Notes: generated by a model from the sequence alone, not told the origin. A stretch of DNA of 64,000 bases from Bacteroidales bacterium (GCA_017461665.1 JAFTXI010000030.1:62001-126000); one strand, 5' to 3'. Positions 24,222 to 34,765 are shown, counted from the stretch's first letter. Numbers and translations: made by a program.

Positions 24222-27200
24222 ATGAAGAGAAAATTTATCTTTTTAATGATGCTCCTAACCATAATAGGGGGGGGTAAAATTCAACGTGCTTAACGCACAA
24301 CACAATTGTTCTGTGGATCTTATTCTGAATGATTCTTGGGGCGACGGATGGAATGGTAATAAACTTACTATAGGATACGGTCAGACCTCAAATGACTACA
24401 CTTTAGAAAATGGAAGCACAACTACTTTTAATTTGCAAATCCCAACAGGTTCTGAAGTTACTGTTAAATACATAAGTGGAGGTACTTACTCTTATCCAAG
24501 TGAAAATTCGTATATAGTTCAGTATAGTGGAGGGGATGTTATTCTTAACGTAAGTAATTTAACAATATCAGGTCGTACTGATGTAATAAATGTAAATTGC
24601 GAAGCTTTACCACCATCAACTCCTGTGCTAACTGGCGAAACAACAGGCGAATCAACAATTGCTTTGTCGTGGAATGATGTAGGAGCAGATACTTATACCA
24701 TATATGATGGTGAAGATATTGTCGCTTATAATATAACATCAACAAATTATATAGTAGAAAATTTAAATCCAAATACTCAGTATTGCTTTACGGTTACAGC
24801 TACAAATATTGTTGACGAATCAGAATATTCAAATGAATTATGCGCAACAACATTTAAGGAAGGTTCAACACTTGTTACAATTGGTGAAGGTGCTAATACA
24901 ACTCCGTATGCACCAATATATAATTATTATAGTAGCAATTCTATTTCACAAACTATTTACACATCAGCAGAACTTGGTAATGCTGGTATTATAAAAACCA
25001 TTTCATTCTGCCCGTCATATGCGGATAATACACGTAATATCTCAATATATTTGAAAAATGTTAATAGAAACCATTTCTATGACATAGAATCTTCAAGTAA
25101 AAAATGGGAAGATTTGGATGGTGCAGTATGTGTCTTTAGTGGAAGCTTGCGATTCGCAGCGGATGTTTGGACTACTATATCATTACAGAGTGATTTTCTA
25201 TACGAAGGCTCTAATTTATTGGTTTGCGTAATTGACAACACAAATAGTAGTGCTGGAAGTAATGGCAATTATTTCTATTGTGATGTATGTGGAACTACTG
25301 AAGCAACAGATATCCGTGCAATTTATAAAGGAAACACATCACAAATTGACTATCTTAACCTACCACAAGGACCATCAGCACTTTATTCTAGTAATTCATA
25401 TTTAATTCCTCAGGTTAGATTCTTAAAAGAACCAGCAGCAGCCAGCCTCGAAGTCTCTGAAACTTCTATCGATCTCGGCAATGTAAGAATGGGTAACAAT
25501 TTCTTTACAGAAAAACCTTTCGCTTCTAAAGATGTTACAGTTAAAGTTACTTCTACAAAGGTTACAAGCGTAACATGCGATAATACCTTCTTTACAATTA
25601 GCAATGTTCCTACAGGTGATGCTTTGGGAAAAACTTTCACTTTCAATGTAGGTTACAATAAAGAAGCTGACGTAACAGAACCTCAAACCGGTAATATCAC
25701 AATTGCATGGCAAGATGGCGAAAATATTACAATTCCTGTTACAGCTACTCCTTACACAGCTACAGCACCAGATGCTATAGAAGCTTTTGAAACAGTTGAA
25801 TTTGATGAAAACAACGCTTATACAAATACTCCAGATTTCGCAAACTTACACGACGACTATAAACTCCCAGGTGAAGAAGTAGAAGAAGGTAGTATAGGCA
25901 ACACTCCTGACGCTGTCTATAAATTTGAATTAACAGAAGACGCAACTATTTCTGCAAGCATAACAGGTGATGGCATCAACAATAGCTACCTCGCTATCTA
26001 TTCTGAAGATTTCGGCGAAAAAGACGGTCCTTCTTCTGATAATAACAATCCAGGTGTTCAAAGTGGTCAAGGTGGTGGTTCTTCTGCTCCAACAACATTC
26101 GGTCCTTATACATTTACAACAGATGGAACAGACTTAACTAATAACTTTAATAGTAGTGGTTGGGTTCATCACGCATATGGTCATGACTACATATACACAT
26201 CCACAGCTGGTTCATACATTTTAACAAAAATCCCATTCCAAATCACTAACAATTCTGTTTTATCTTTCGCAGCAAAGAATGTGTATGCTTCCGGTACAGA
26301 ATACTATAATGTTTTTATATCTACCGATGATGTTTACGGAAATGCAGATGATATTATAGTAAAAACAGGATCTACTACTTCTACAACAAATGAATCAATA
26401 CCTTTAGGAAATTATTCAGGAAATGAATATTACATCGGTATTTCATACACAACGAAATATAACATGGTTGGTGTTGACGAACTCGCTCTTACCGGTGGTG
26501 ATAACCAATCACAAGCTATTTCTACAATAGATGGCGTTCAATATGCTGCAGGTACTTATTATTTAGTTGCAGCAGCTGATAAGGCTTTCACAGTTAACCT
26601 CTCTACAGCTTCAGTTCCTGCTCCGGCAGACTTCGCTCTCACAGCTCCAGAAAATGACGCTACAGGACAAGACAACCCTAAACTCACTTGGGAAACTGCT
26701 CAATATGCTTTATCATATAATGTATATATCGGAACAAGCGAAGATCTTACAAATGTTCAACCTATAGAAGTTACAACAAATTCTTACCAAACAGAAGGCT
26801 TACAAAACAACACAAAATACTACTGGACAGTAGAAGCTGTTAACGCTAAAGGTACAACAGCAACAACAAGCGGAACATGGTCGTTCGTAACAACATTAGA
26901 CGTTCCTCAAATAACCGTAACATCTGAAAACCATATCGCTGGCGGTGATATTTCTCTCTCATGGAATGAAATAGAAGGTGCTAAATATAATGTATATGTT
27001 GGCGATAATTGCGATAATGCTACACCAATCACTGCTACAGAATATACTATAAGCAAAGTAGATTATAGTAAAGAAGGATTGAATATCACAGTAACAGCTG
27101 TTTATGAAGGCTTAGGCGAATCTGAGAAATCTGCAGCTGTCAATGTTAAGGTTACAGGTTATGGCACAATATCGCTTAATGTTAATGGCGGAATCTCAAA

Positions 27201-29619
27201 CGTTAACTACACCATCAATGGAACAGACGAATCTGGCAATGCAGTAGAAGAAATTACAGGTACTACAGACGAATATGGAATGGCAACTGTAAGAGTTCTT
27301 GTTGGTACATATACAGTAACAGTTTCTAAGTTTGACTATAAAGATGCAACAATGGAAAATGTTGTTGTAGAGTATAATAAAACAATAGAGAAAAGTATTG
27401 AGATGACACAAAATCCTGCTGCTTCATTTGCAGTAACAGCAGTTGACAATGCCACTACAGCCAATGTTTCTTGGACAACAGACGAATATACAACATTCAA
27501 CGTCTATAGAAGAAATGTTAAAACTGACGAAGTTGAAAAGATTGCTTCAAATGTTTATTACAAACAATATCAAGATGCAGCCTGGAATGAATTTGCAGTA
27601 GGCGATGAATATGAATATGGTGTTTCAACATACGTTGAAGAAGATGCTGTATTGATGAATGAAGGATTTGAACACGAAGGTACTTTCCCAGCAGGATGGA
27701 ATACGCAACAACCGAATTATACTTACTATTGGCAATTAATAAGCAATTATATTTATATCAATGGCAGCTACCATTACCCTTATGAAGGTAGTTATGGAAT
27801 GGTAATGAAAGGTAATGGCGGATATGAATACACTTCAGGAAATTATTTATATTTAATTACTCCAGAAATAGATCTGAGTAATTATGTGTTCCCTTCATTG
27901 AGTTTTTACTATCGCAACTATACTGCACAGAGTTATGTTAATAGATTGTATATTAAAGTTAAGACAGAAACTTCGGGTTGGGAAGATGTTATAACTATTT
28001 CTAATGCCACTACTAATTATGAAAAGATGACTGTAACTGACGCATTACAGAAATATTCAGGTCAAAAAATTCAAATAGCATTCGTTGTACAAAGATATGG
28101 CGGACAAGCAACATTCCTCGATAATGTAGTCGTTACAGCAAAACAACAGCTAGAATCTCGCGTTAACTGGGCATCTCCAATTACAAAAGAAGCATGGGTT
28201 ACATTTAATGGCACAGAAGATAACACATGGAGTGAAAAGAATGTATTAGTCGCTGCAGACCATACAATCAAGGGAGAAGTTACAGTTAATAAGTTAAGCA
28301 TAAACGGCGGTACATTAACAGTCGCTAAAGATGCTAAACTTACAGTGAACGGAAAATTAACCAACGCTACATCTGCTAAATTCGTTATCGAAGACGGCGC
28401 TCAAGTATTCCAATCATCAGCAGATGTTAAAGCTACATTCAATATGGGTATCATAAATCCATCAGAATGGAGCAGTGAAAACAAAGACGGTTGGAACTTC
28501 GTTTCTTCTCCATTTACAAATGCTGGCTTATCACAATTCACAGCTGATTATTCAGGAAAGGGTTTAGACTTGTACAGATATAATGGTGTAGAAGAAGGTG
28601 CAGAATGGCGTAACTATAATGGTAACAATGCCGAGTTCGCATCAAACAACTTCGATTTAGGTTATGGTTATATGTTAGCTCATGAGACAAAAAAATCTGT
28701 TGCTCTCTTCGGTACTCTCAACAATGCATCAGAACATGAATGGGAAGTGTCATACACAGAAAACGCCGGCAATGGAGATTTAGCTAACTTCCACCTCGTT
28801 GGTAACCCATTCTCATTTAATATGGATATGAGCAAGCTCGCTCAAACAAATATGGTAGAAGGTTATGCAGTATTAAATACAGCTGGCAATGGCTACGAAT
28901 ATTTAACATCAGGTATTATCAATGTCGGTGATGCATTCTTCGTAAAGACAACAGGAGAGGATCCAACAATTTCTTACGGAGCTTCAAAGGGCGAAAGAGA
29001 TAGAGGTGAAAAGGCACAAAGTATCAACCTCATCGCTACAGGTGCAGAAGGCAGCGATAACGTAATCATCAACTTGGCAGGCGCTGAAAAAGAAGGCTTC
29101 AACAAACTCCAAAACTTCAACGAAGCTATCGCTAACATCTTCGTGGCTGTGAACGACACTCGCTACGGTATCGCTAACTTCGACAAAGACGTGACAATGG
29201 TTAACGTGGCTTTCGAAGCAAAAGAAATGGGTAACTACACTATCGCAGCTCAACCACAAGGCAAGTTTAAGACTCTCGTCTTAGTTGACCGCTTCACAGG
29301 CATCGAGACAAATCTCTTAGTTGAAGACTATAACTTCACAGCAACAAGCAACGACGACTTCAACAGATTCATCGTTAAGTTAGAAGTCAACAGCCAAGAG
29401 CCAACAGCTAACAGCAACTTTGCATACGTATCGGGTGAAGATCTCATCCTCAATATCGAAGGTTCAGTACAGATAATCGACGTCATGGGTAGAGTAGTTT
29501 ATGCAAACGATGTAACAAGCGACAATAACAGAATCAACGTAAGCGACTTTGAAAACGCAGCCTACGTGATAAGAGTTGTTAATGAAAATGGAGTTAAGAC
29601 ACAAAAGATAGTATTATAA
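24222..29619 (+). CDS. Large T9SS adhesin, out of frame at a G8 tract
   Basis: The ATG at 24222 opens a signal peptide (MKRKFIFLMMLLTII) that runs into GGGGGGGG at 24267-24274 and stops at 24293. With one G fewer the frame joins the 5.3-kb open frame as IIGGVKFNVLNAQ|HNC, giving a normal signal peptide and about 1798 residues. Domains in order: DSWGDGWNGNKL module, Fn3 (about 115-205), beta-sandwich (SISQTIYTSAELG), more Fn3 modules, a peptidase-regulatory-like module (TDEYGMATVRVLVGTYTVTV), a cleaved-adhesin/MAM-like domain (about 1143-1305) and a type A T9SS tail. It is probably a surface adhesin. As read here it is off, because the GTG at 24286 would lack a signal peptide. Confidence 0.8.
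24267..24274 (+). repeat. Homopolymeric G8 tract in signal-peptide codons
   Basis: Eight consecutive Gs in an AT-rich neighbourhood, 45 bases after the start codon. Seven, four or ten Gs would put the adhesin in frame; eight does not. Such tracts are typical slipped-strand switch sites. Confidence 0.8.
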
Positions 29620-29621
29620 TA

Positions 29622-29706
29622 AGGCATAAAGGCATAAAGGGAGAAAGGACTAAAGTTACTTTACGCTTTTTAGACTTTCAGACTTTACACCTTTACATCT
29701 CTAACA
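29622..29706. repeat. Word-like low-complexity repeat
   Basis: Repeated words such as GGCATAAAG, GACTTTCA and GACTTTACA fill the gap between the adhesin and the 79-residue protein. Confidence 0.6.
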
Positions 29707-29726
29707 CTTTCAAAAAATAGAAAAAA

Positions 29727-29966
29727 ATGAAAAAACACATAATAACATTAATTTTCGCATTAGGTTTAGGATTGAACCTCAGCGCACAAGGTGATGGCTT
29801 CTTCACATCAGATTATAGTGAATTCCGTACAACGACAGACGAGATGGGCGATATGCCTGCATTGTTTGGTCACGGACATGATACAAACCAATCAGCTCCA
29901 GTAGGTAGCGGCTTACTCATCCTCGGAGGCTTAGCATTGGCATACGGAATACGTAAGAAGAATTAA
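29727..29966 (+). CDS. Small exported protein with PVGSG - membrane helix - basic tail
   Basis: A 79-residue protein with a signal peptide ending LSAQ (residue 21), a short Gly/Asp/His-rich mature part (GDGFFTSDYSEF, FGHGHDTNQ) and a tripartite C-terminus: PVGSG (58-62), a hydrophobic segment LLILGGLALAYGI and the basic end RKKN. The layout is that of protein-sorting tails such as PEP-CTERM or LPXTG (short motif, helix, positive tail). Similar small proteins with PxGSGLLIL tails occur in Bacteroidales, as I recall. It follows the phase-variable adhesin by about 107 bases. A processing enzyme and function cannot be named. Confidence 0.65.
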   Translation: MKKHIITLIFALGLGLNLSAQGDGFFTSDYSEFRTTTDEMGDMPALFGHGHDTNQSAPVGSGLLILGGLALAYGIRKKN

Positions 29967-29999
29967 CAATTGACAATGTACAATTGACAATTGAAAATT

Positions 30000-30022
30000 G
30001 TAGGGGCGTATTGCATACGCCC
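30000..30022 (+). repeat. GTAG-footed short hairpin, second REP class
   Basis: GTAG followed by GGGCGTAT-TGC-ATACGCCC, a perfect 8-bp stem. It stands just before the REP array and shares the GTAG foot with it. Confidence 0.6.
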
Positions 30023-30024
30023 TT

Positions 30025-30190
30025 GTAGAGACGTACCAATTACACCGATGAAAATAAACAATGTGTAATTGATGCGTCTCTTTTTTTATATTACACCGAT
30101 GAAAATAAACAATGTGTAATTGATGCGTCTCTTTTTTTATATTACACCGATAAAAACAAACAATGTGTAATTGATGCGTCTCTTTTTTAT
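30025..30190 (+). repeat. REP array: one full REP and two further 51-bp tandem units
   Basis: A full GTAG-footed REP is followed by two more copies of its second part, with unit starts at 30040, 30091 and 30142 (period 51). Each unit ends in TGATGCGTCTC and a T-run, so it could also act as a transcription terminator. There are no spacers of varying sequence, so this is not a CRISPR array. Confidence 0.8.
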
Positions 30191-30200
30191 TTTAAATTCA

Positions 30201-30208
30201 TATCTTTG
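30201..30208 (+). promoter_or_regulatory. -7 promoter element of comF
   Basis: TATCTTTG, 50 bases before the ATG. The intervening leader contains the word-like repeat GTTGACAGTTGTCTGTTGAC. Confidence 0.6.
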
Positions 30209-30258
30209 CAAAAAATTGTTGACAGTTGTCTGTTGACCGTTGACCAAAGATATAAATT

Positions 30259-30954
30259 ATGAGACCAAGATTTTTAAACCACATCATCAATCTTTTCTAT
30301 CCGAAGGTTTGTCCTGCTTGCGGGAATCTCTTGTTGCAAGATGAAGATATTGTCTGTTTGTCGTGTCGTTATCTTTTGCCAAAGACGTATTATGAGAGAA
30401 ATGCTGCCAATCCCTTGTCGCAGATTTTCTGGGGACAAGTCGATTTCAATGCTGTGACGGCGGAGTTTTTCTTTAGTAAGACGGGGAAGGTTCAGCATCT
30501 TCTGCATCAACTGAAATATCAGGGAAACAAAGACGCGGGATTTTTTCTCGGACAACAGATAGGCGAAAGCATAAGTAACGCCGAGCTTTTTCAGGACATC
30601 GATTTCATCGTGCCAATTCCCTTGCATCCCAAGAAAGAATTTCTTCGAGGCTACAACCAAAGTTTTGTGATAGCGCAGGGGATAGAAGACAAAACTAATA
30701 TTCCTATCATTAAAGACGCTCTCAGGAGAAGAGTCTTCACCTCAACGCAGACAAAGAAATCGCGCGAGGAGAGAATGGAGAATGTCAAAGATATTTTTGA
30801 AGTCGTTGAGATGGAACGTCTTGAAGGGAAACATCTTCTCATAGTCGATGATGTCTTGACGACAGGAGCGACGATTATGGCTGCCGGAAAAAGCTTATCA
30901 CCCATTCAAGACGTCAAGATAAGCGTGGCTACTGCGGCATGTACTTCAGCATAA
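30259..30954 (+). CDS. comF: ComF family protein (phosphoribosyltransferase fold)
   Basis: A 231-residue member of the ComF family, linked to DNA uptake and replication-fork repair in bacteria. The N-terminal zinc-finger-like CPACGNLL ... VCLSCRYLLP lies at residues 18-43. A helical segment follows (FFSKTGKVQHLLHQLKYQGN), then VPIPLHPKKEFLRGYNQ. The phosphoribosyltransferase signature LLIVDDVLTTGATIMAAG is at about 192-210. All expected motifs are present and the length is normal. It is transcribed alone downstream of the REP array. Whether this organism takes up DNA is not shown by the window. Confidence 0.9.
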   Translation: MRPRFLNHIINLFYPKVCPACGNLLLQDEDIVCLSCRYLLPKTYYERNAANPLSQIFWGQVDFNAVTAEFFFSKTGKVQHLLHQLKYQGNKDAGFFLGQQIGESISNAELFQDIDFIVPIPLHPKKEFLRGYNQSFVIAQGIEDKTNIPIIKDALRRRVFTSTQTKKSREERMENVKDIFEVVEMERLEGKHLLIVDDVLTTGATIMAAGKSLSPIQDVKISVATAACTSA

Positions 30955-30996
30955 GAAATAATGACGAGAACTATTGTTAATAAATCAAGAAATGTG

Positions 30997-31004
30997 TATT
31001 TTTG
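30997..31004 (+). promoter_or_regulatory. Promoter of the InlB-repeat T9SS protein
   Basis: TATTTTTG with a TTG 20 bases upstream (30974-30976), the best-matched -33/-7 pair in this part. It lies 32 bases before the ATG at 31036. Confidence 0.6.
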
Positions 31005-31035
31005 TTGTCTGTTAAATTATTAAATCAATGGGTTT

Positions 31036-32121
31036 ATGAAGAAGTTTATCTTTTTATTATTCATGTTTGTCAGCCTTATTGCAGAAGCAAATTATTGGAC
31101 ACCTAACCCATATCAATATCAGAATAATATGACTGTTGTCGGTGTTATTTCTTTTAATGGAGTTGAACAACAATCCGACATGTTGGAGATAGGTGCGTTC
31201 TGTGAAGGTGAATGTCGTGGCAGTGTCATCACACAATATGAGGAAGTGTTTGACCGTAGCTATGCATTCCTCATGATTTATGGAGAATATAACGACAGCA
31301 TCACATTCCGTTGCTACGATCATAATCGCAACATAGAGTTGGAGATGATTCCAGAATCGCATATTATGTTTCAATCTAATGCCATGATGGGTGGCGTAGC
31401 CGATCCTTTTGTTTTTTCATTTCAGTCGTATAAACATAATGTCAATATAGAACTCTCTCCGGAAGCAACAGCCACAATAATAGGTGGCGGAGAATATAAT
31501 CAATACGATACCTGTTATGTCGAGATAACTCCAAATCAAGGTTTTCAATTTGATGCTCTTACCGAAAATGGCGACACCTTGACAACGCAACCTAATTATA
31601 GTTTTATCGTGATGTCTGATAGAAATCTTGTAGCTCATCTCTCCGAAATTCCTAATCCAAATTATTATCAAGTGTCGGCAGAAATCAACCCTGATGCTGC
31701 CGGAACAATCTCCGGACTTGGCGCTTATCAGGAAGGTGAGACCTGTAATTTGGAAATCGTTGCAAACGAAGGTTATGATTTTGTGGCACTCAAAGAAAAT
31801 GGAGAAGTGGTGTCGGAGGAAAACACCTATAGTTTTATTGTGGAATCGGACAGACATTTCTTGGCTGAGTTCGCTTTGAAAGAATATGTCGTCACTTTGT
31901 CGGATAATGGCTTGACGATATATCCTAATCCAGCTTCCGATTTTATCAACATCAGAGGTCTTGAAAAAAAAGTTGACGCGACAATATATGAGCTTACGGG
32001 AACAGTTATATTGAAAAAAACACTATCATCGGAAGATAATATTATTGACGTTTCAAACATCCCTAATGGAACTTATATCATCACTATCGATAATAAAAAT
32101 CAAAAGATAATAATAAACTAA
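31036..32121 (+). CDS. T9SS-sorted protein with InlB-type B-repeats
   Basis: Predicted surface protein of 361 residues. It has a signal peptide (residues 1-18, ending IAEA) and an N-terminal beta-domain beginning NYWTPNPYQYQNNMTVVGVI. Two divergent InlB B-repeat modules follow at about 130-205 and 210-280 (GGGEYNQYDTCYVEITPNQGF and GLGAYQEGETCNLEIVANEGY, each ending in FIV-SDR). A type A sorting domain closes it (LTIYPNPASDFINIRG ... PNGTYIITIDNK). B-repeats occur in surface adhesins, but no binding partner can be named. The ABC ATPase gene starts 20 bases downstream. Confidence 0.8.
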   Translation: MKKFIFLLFMFVSLIAEANYWTPNPYQYQNNMTVVGVISFNGVEQQSDMLEIGAFCEGECRGSVITQYEEVFDRSYAFLMIYGEYNDSITFRCYDHNRNIELEMIPESHIMFQSNAMMGGVADPFVFSFQSYKHNVNIELSPEATATIIGGGEYNQYDTCYVEITPNQGFQFDALTENGDTLTTQPNYSFIVMSDRNLVAHLSEIPNPNYYQVSAEINPDAAGTISGLGAYQEGETCNLEIVANEGYDFVALKENGEVVSEENTYSFIVESDRHFLAEFALKEYVVTLSDNGLTIYPNPASDFINIRGLEKKVDATIYELTGTVILKKTLSSEDNIIDVSNIPNGTYIITIDNKNQKIIIN

Positions 32122-32141
32122 CAACTCTCAACTCTATAATC

Positions 32142-33872
32142 ATGAAGTCGTTGCTGAAAGTCAAGAATCTGCATGTCTCGTTCTGTCGCGAGTCAAAATG
32201 GCAGGAGGCTGTTCTTGGTATCGACTTTGAAGTTTTTGAGGGAAAGACTCTTGGCGTTGTGGGAGAGTCGGGTTCGGGAAAGTCGGTGAGCAACTTGGCT
32301 GTGATGCAGCTTTTAGACCGACGCAAGTCGCGTGTAGAATCAGACGCGATAATCTTAGATGGTAACGACATCTCGCGTTATTCCGACGACGAGATGACCG
32401 ACGTCCGCGGCAAGAAAATAGCTATGATTTTCCAAGAACCAATGACCTCGCTGAATCCTGTCTATAAATGCGGCTTTCAGGTGATGGAAGCGATTTCAGA
32501 ACTCCAGAATTCCAAAACTCCAGAACCTCAAAAACATAAAGAAAAGGTCCTTGAACTTTTTCGTAAGGTGCTTCTTCCTAATCCGGAGCTTATCTTCGAC
32601 AAATATCCTCACGAGCTTTCCGGCGGTCAGAAACAAAGGGTGATGATTGCGATGGCTTTGGTGTCGAATCCCAAGGTGCTTATCGCCGATGAGCCGACGA
32701 CGGCATTAGATGTCACGGTTCAGAAAGAGATTCTCAAACTGCTCAGAGACCTTCAGCGCGAGAATGGCATGGGAATGATATTCATCACTCACGACCTCGG
32801 CGTGGTCTCGGAGATTGCCGACGACGTCATAGTGATGAACAAAGGCGTCGTGGTGGAGAAAGGAACGACAGCCGACATCTTGAACAATCCGCAGCATCCT
32901 TATACCAGAGGTCTCATCGCCTGTCGTCCTCCATTGTCATATCGCTTGGAACGACTTCCTGTCGTGAAAGAGTTCTTAGACGGAGTGTGGAGAGATGAGC
33001 AGCAGATAATGAATGAGTTGTTGGTGACGGATGAAGTCAGAGACAAATATCACAAAGAATTATATTCTAAGGAACCAATCTTAAAAGTTGAAAATCTGAA
33101 GACTTGGTATCCCATTCGTAAGGGCGTTTTTGGAAGAACCTGCGACTACGTAAAGTCTGTCGATGATGTGAGTTTCGAGGTATATCCTGGAGAGACGCTT
33201 GGTCTTGTAGGAGAATCGGGATGTGGCAAGACGACATTAGGACGCAGCGTCTTACGTTTGGTAGAGCCTACCTCTGGCAGCGTTTTTTTTGAAGGAAGAG
33301 ATGTTGCTAAGATGAGCGTTGCCGAGTTGAGAGAATACAGGAAGTCGGCGCAGATAATATTTCAGGATCCGTATTCGTCACTGAATCCACGCGTTTCGAT
33401 AGGCGAGGCGATAGCCGAGCCGATGATGGTTCACGGCATAGAGAAAGACGCGAAGAGAAGAAGAGACAGCGTCTGCCGTCTGTTGGAGGAGGTAGGTTTA
33501 GAAGCTGACTATTATCGTCGTTATCCACACGAGTTTTCTGGAGGTCAGAGGCAGCGTATCTGTATTGCACGCGCCCTCGCCTTAAACCCGAAACTGATAA
33601 TATGCGACGAGTCGGTGTCGGCATTGGACGTGTCGGTGCAGGCACAGGTGTTAAACCTTCTTAACAGACTGAAAAAAGAGTTTCATTTCACATATATCTT
33701 TATCTCGCACGACCTCAGCGTGGTGCGATTCATGTCGGATAGGGTAGTGGTGATGTATAACGGAAAGATTCAGGAACTAAACGAAGCCGATGCGCTCTTT
33801 AATAATCCGCAGAACGACTACACCAAGAAACTCATCGCTGCGCTCCCTGGAAACAGAGACTTGCTGAAATAG
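32142..33872 (+). CDS. Fused oligopeptide ABC transporter ATPase (OppD-OppF type)
   Basis: A 576-residue protein with two complete ABC domains. First: Walker A GESGSGKS (about 38), signature LSGGQKQRV and Walker [12 protein letters not shown]. Second: GESGCGKT (about 362), [15 protein letters not shown] and [11 protein letters not shown], where Ser replaces the usual Pro after the catalytic Glu. This is the fused ATPase of peptide importers of the Dpp/Opp family. The permeases and binding protein are not nearby. Residues about 119-131 ([12 protein letters not shown]) are encoded by a word-like repeat found elsewhere only in gaps. Its 3' end overlaps ldcA by 41 bases, in convergent orientation. 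Confidence 0.9.
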   Translation: MKSLLKVKNLHVSFCRESKWQEAVLGIDFEVFEGKTLGVVGESGSGKSVSNLAVMQLLDRRKSRVESDAIILDGNDISRYSDDEMTDVRGKKIAMIFQEPMTSLNPVYKCGFQVMEAISELQNSKTPEPQKHKEKVLELFRKVLLPNPELIFDKYPHELSGGQKQRVMIAMALVSNPKVLIADEPTTALDVTVQKEILKLLRDLQRENGMGMIFITHDLGVVSEIADDVIVMNKGVVVEKGTTADILNNPQHPYTRGLIACRPPLSYRLERLPVVKEFLDGVWRDEQQIMNELLVTDEVRDKYHKELYSKEPILKVENLKTWYPIRKGVFGRTCDYVKSVDDVSFEVYPGETLGLVGESGCGKTTLGRSVLRLVEPTSGSVFFEGRDVAKMSVAELREYRKSAQIIFQDPYSSLNPRVSIGEAIAEPMMVHGIEKDAKRRRDSVCRLLEEVGLEADYYRRYPHEFSGGQRQRICIARALALNPKLIICDESVSALDVSVQAQVLNLLNRLKKEFHFTYIFISHDLSVVRFMSDRVVVMYNGKIQELNEADALFNNPQNDYTKKLIAALPGNRDLLK

Positions 33873-34740
33873 CGTTACAACTCAGCTTAGCCTTCCTTCC
33901 AAAAATCAACGTTCTGTTATCGTCGATGTGACCTGCCGGGAAACCGAAGCATACTGGAATATTTTTATCACGAACTTTTTCCAAGATTATCTCTTCAGCT
34001 GTCATGCCGAAAGGGATGACGTTGTCGTGCATTTTTGTCAATCCGCCGACAATGAGACCTCTGATGCCGTTGAGAGTACCGGCGCGTTGTAGTGCCATCA
34101 TCATTCTGTCGATGTGATAAAGATATTCGTCCAAGTCTTCCAAAAACAGAATCTTATCCTCGGTGTCGGGAAAGATGTCGGAGCCGAGCAGACTGTAAAG
34201 CACCGAGATATTACCTCCGACGACTTCGCCTTCAGCCTCGCCGCAGATATTCCTCTCGCATGATTCTATCTCATAACTTAATGATTCACCTTTTAAAATA
34301 TCGAAGAGAGAGTCTAAAGATTCAGTAGTGTTGTCGGGAAAATTTATTGGCATCGTTGCATGAAGACTTTCTACACCAATGCTTTGAAGCTTGTTATGCA
34401 GAACTGTGACATCGCTGTAGCCGATGAGCCATTTGGGTCTTTGTATAAACCTGATGAAGTCTAATCGGTCGATAATACGCACTGTCCCGTAGCCGCCGCG
34501 TACACACATAATAGCCTCGATGTCGGGAGAATCTAAATAATATTGCATAGTGGCAGCGCGCTCTTCATCGCTTCCAGCAAACTGATTATCAGATAAGAAA
34601 AGACGCTCGTCATAAACAGGGACATATCCTTTGTCCTTAATAAATTCAATCGCAAAAATGATGTCGTCTAAAGTGACTTTCCTCGCAGGAGCCATCAAAG
34701 CAATCTTTGAACCCAACGATAATGATGAAGGTGTAATCAT
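33832..34740 (-). CDS. ldcA: LD-carboxypeptidase (peptidase family S66)
   Basis: Removes the terminal D-alanine from murein tetrapeptides, a peptidoglycan-recycling step. The 302-residue protein shows the S66 marks: KIALMAPARKV at the start, CVRGGYGTVRIIDRLDF and GYSDVTVLHNK with the catalytic Ser (about residue 103), then the Glu/His region LEDLDEYLYHIDRMM and GFPAGHIDDNRTLIFG. The length is normal. The end overlaps the convergent oligopeptide ABC ATPase gene by 41 bases. The neighbour could import murein peptides, so the pairing may be functional, although the opposite strands argue against a shared transcript. Confidence 0.9.
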   Translation of the reverse strand: MITPSSLSLGSKIALMAPARKVTLDDIIFAIEFIKDKGYVPVYDERLFLSDNQFAGSDEERAATMQYYLDSPDIEAIMCVRGGYGTVRIIDRLDFIRFIQRPKWLIGYSDVTVLHNKLQSIGVESLHATMPINFPDNTTESLDSLFDILKGESLSYEIESCERNICGEAEGEVVGGNISVLYSLLGSDIFPDTEDKILFLEDLDEYLYHIDRMMMALQRAGTLNGIRGLIVGGLTKMHDNVIPFGMTAEEIILEKVRDKNIPVCFGFPAGHIDDNRTLIFGRKAKLSCNAISASLCFQGAQR

Positions 34741-34757
34741 ATCAATTTTTTATATTG

Positions 34758-34765
34758 CAAATTTA
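34758..34765 (-). promoter_or_regulatory. -7 promoter element of ldcA
   Basis: TAAATTTG on the reverse strand, 17 bases before the start at 34740. Confidence 0.55.

Noticed and set aside
24286-29619. GTG at 24286 as the true start of the large adhesin
   Set aside because: It would leave the protein without a signal peptide although it ends in a T9SS tail; the upstream ATG at 24222 gives a perfect signal once the G8 tract is one base shorter.
30040-30190. CRISPR-like tandem repeat
   Set aside because: Units follow one another without spacers and match REP arms; no cas genes are nearby.
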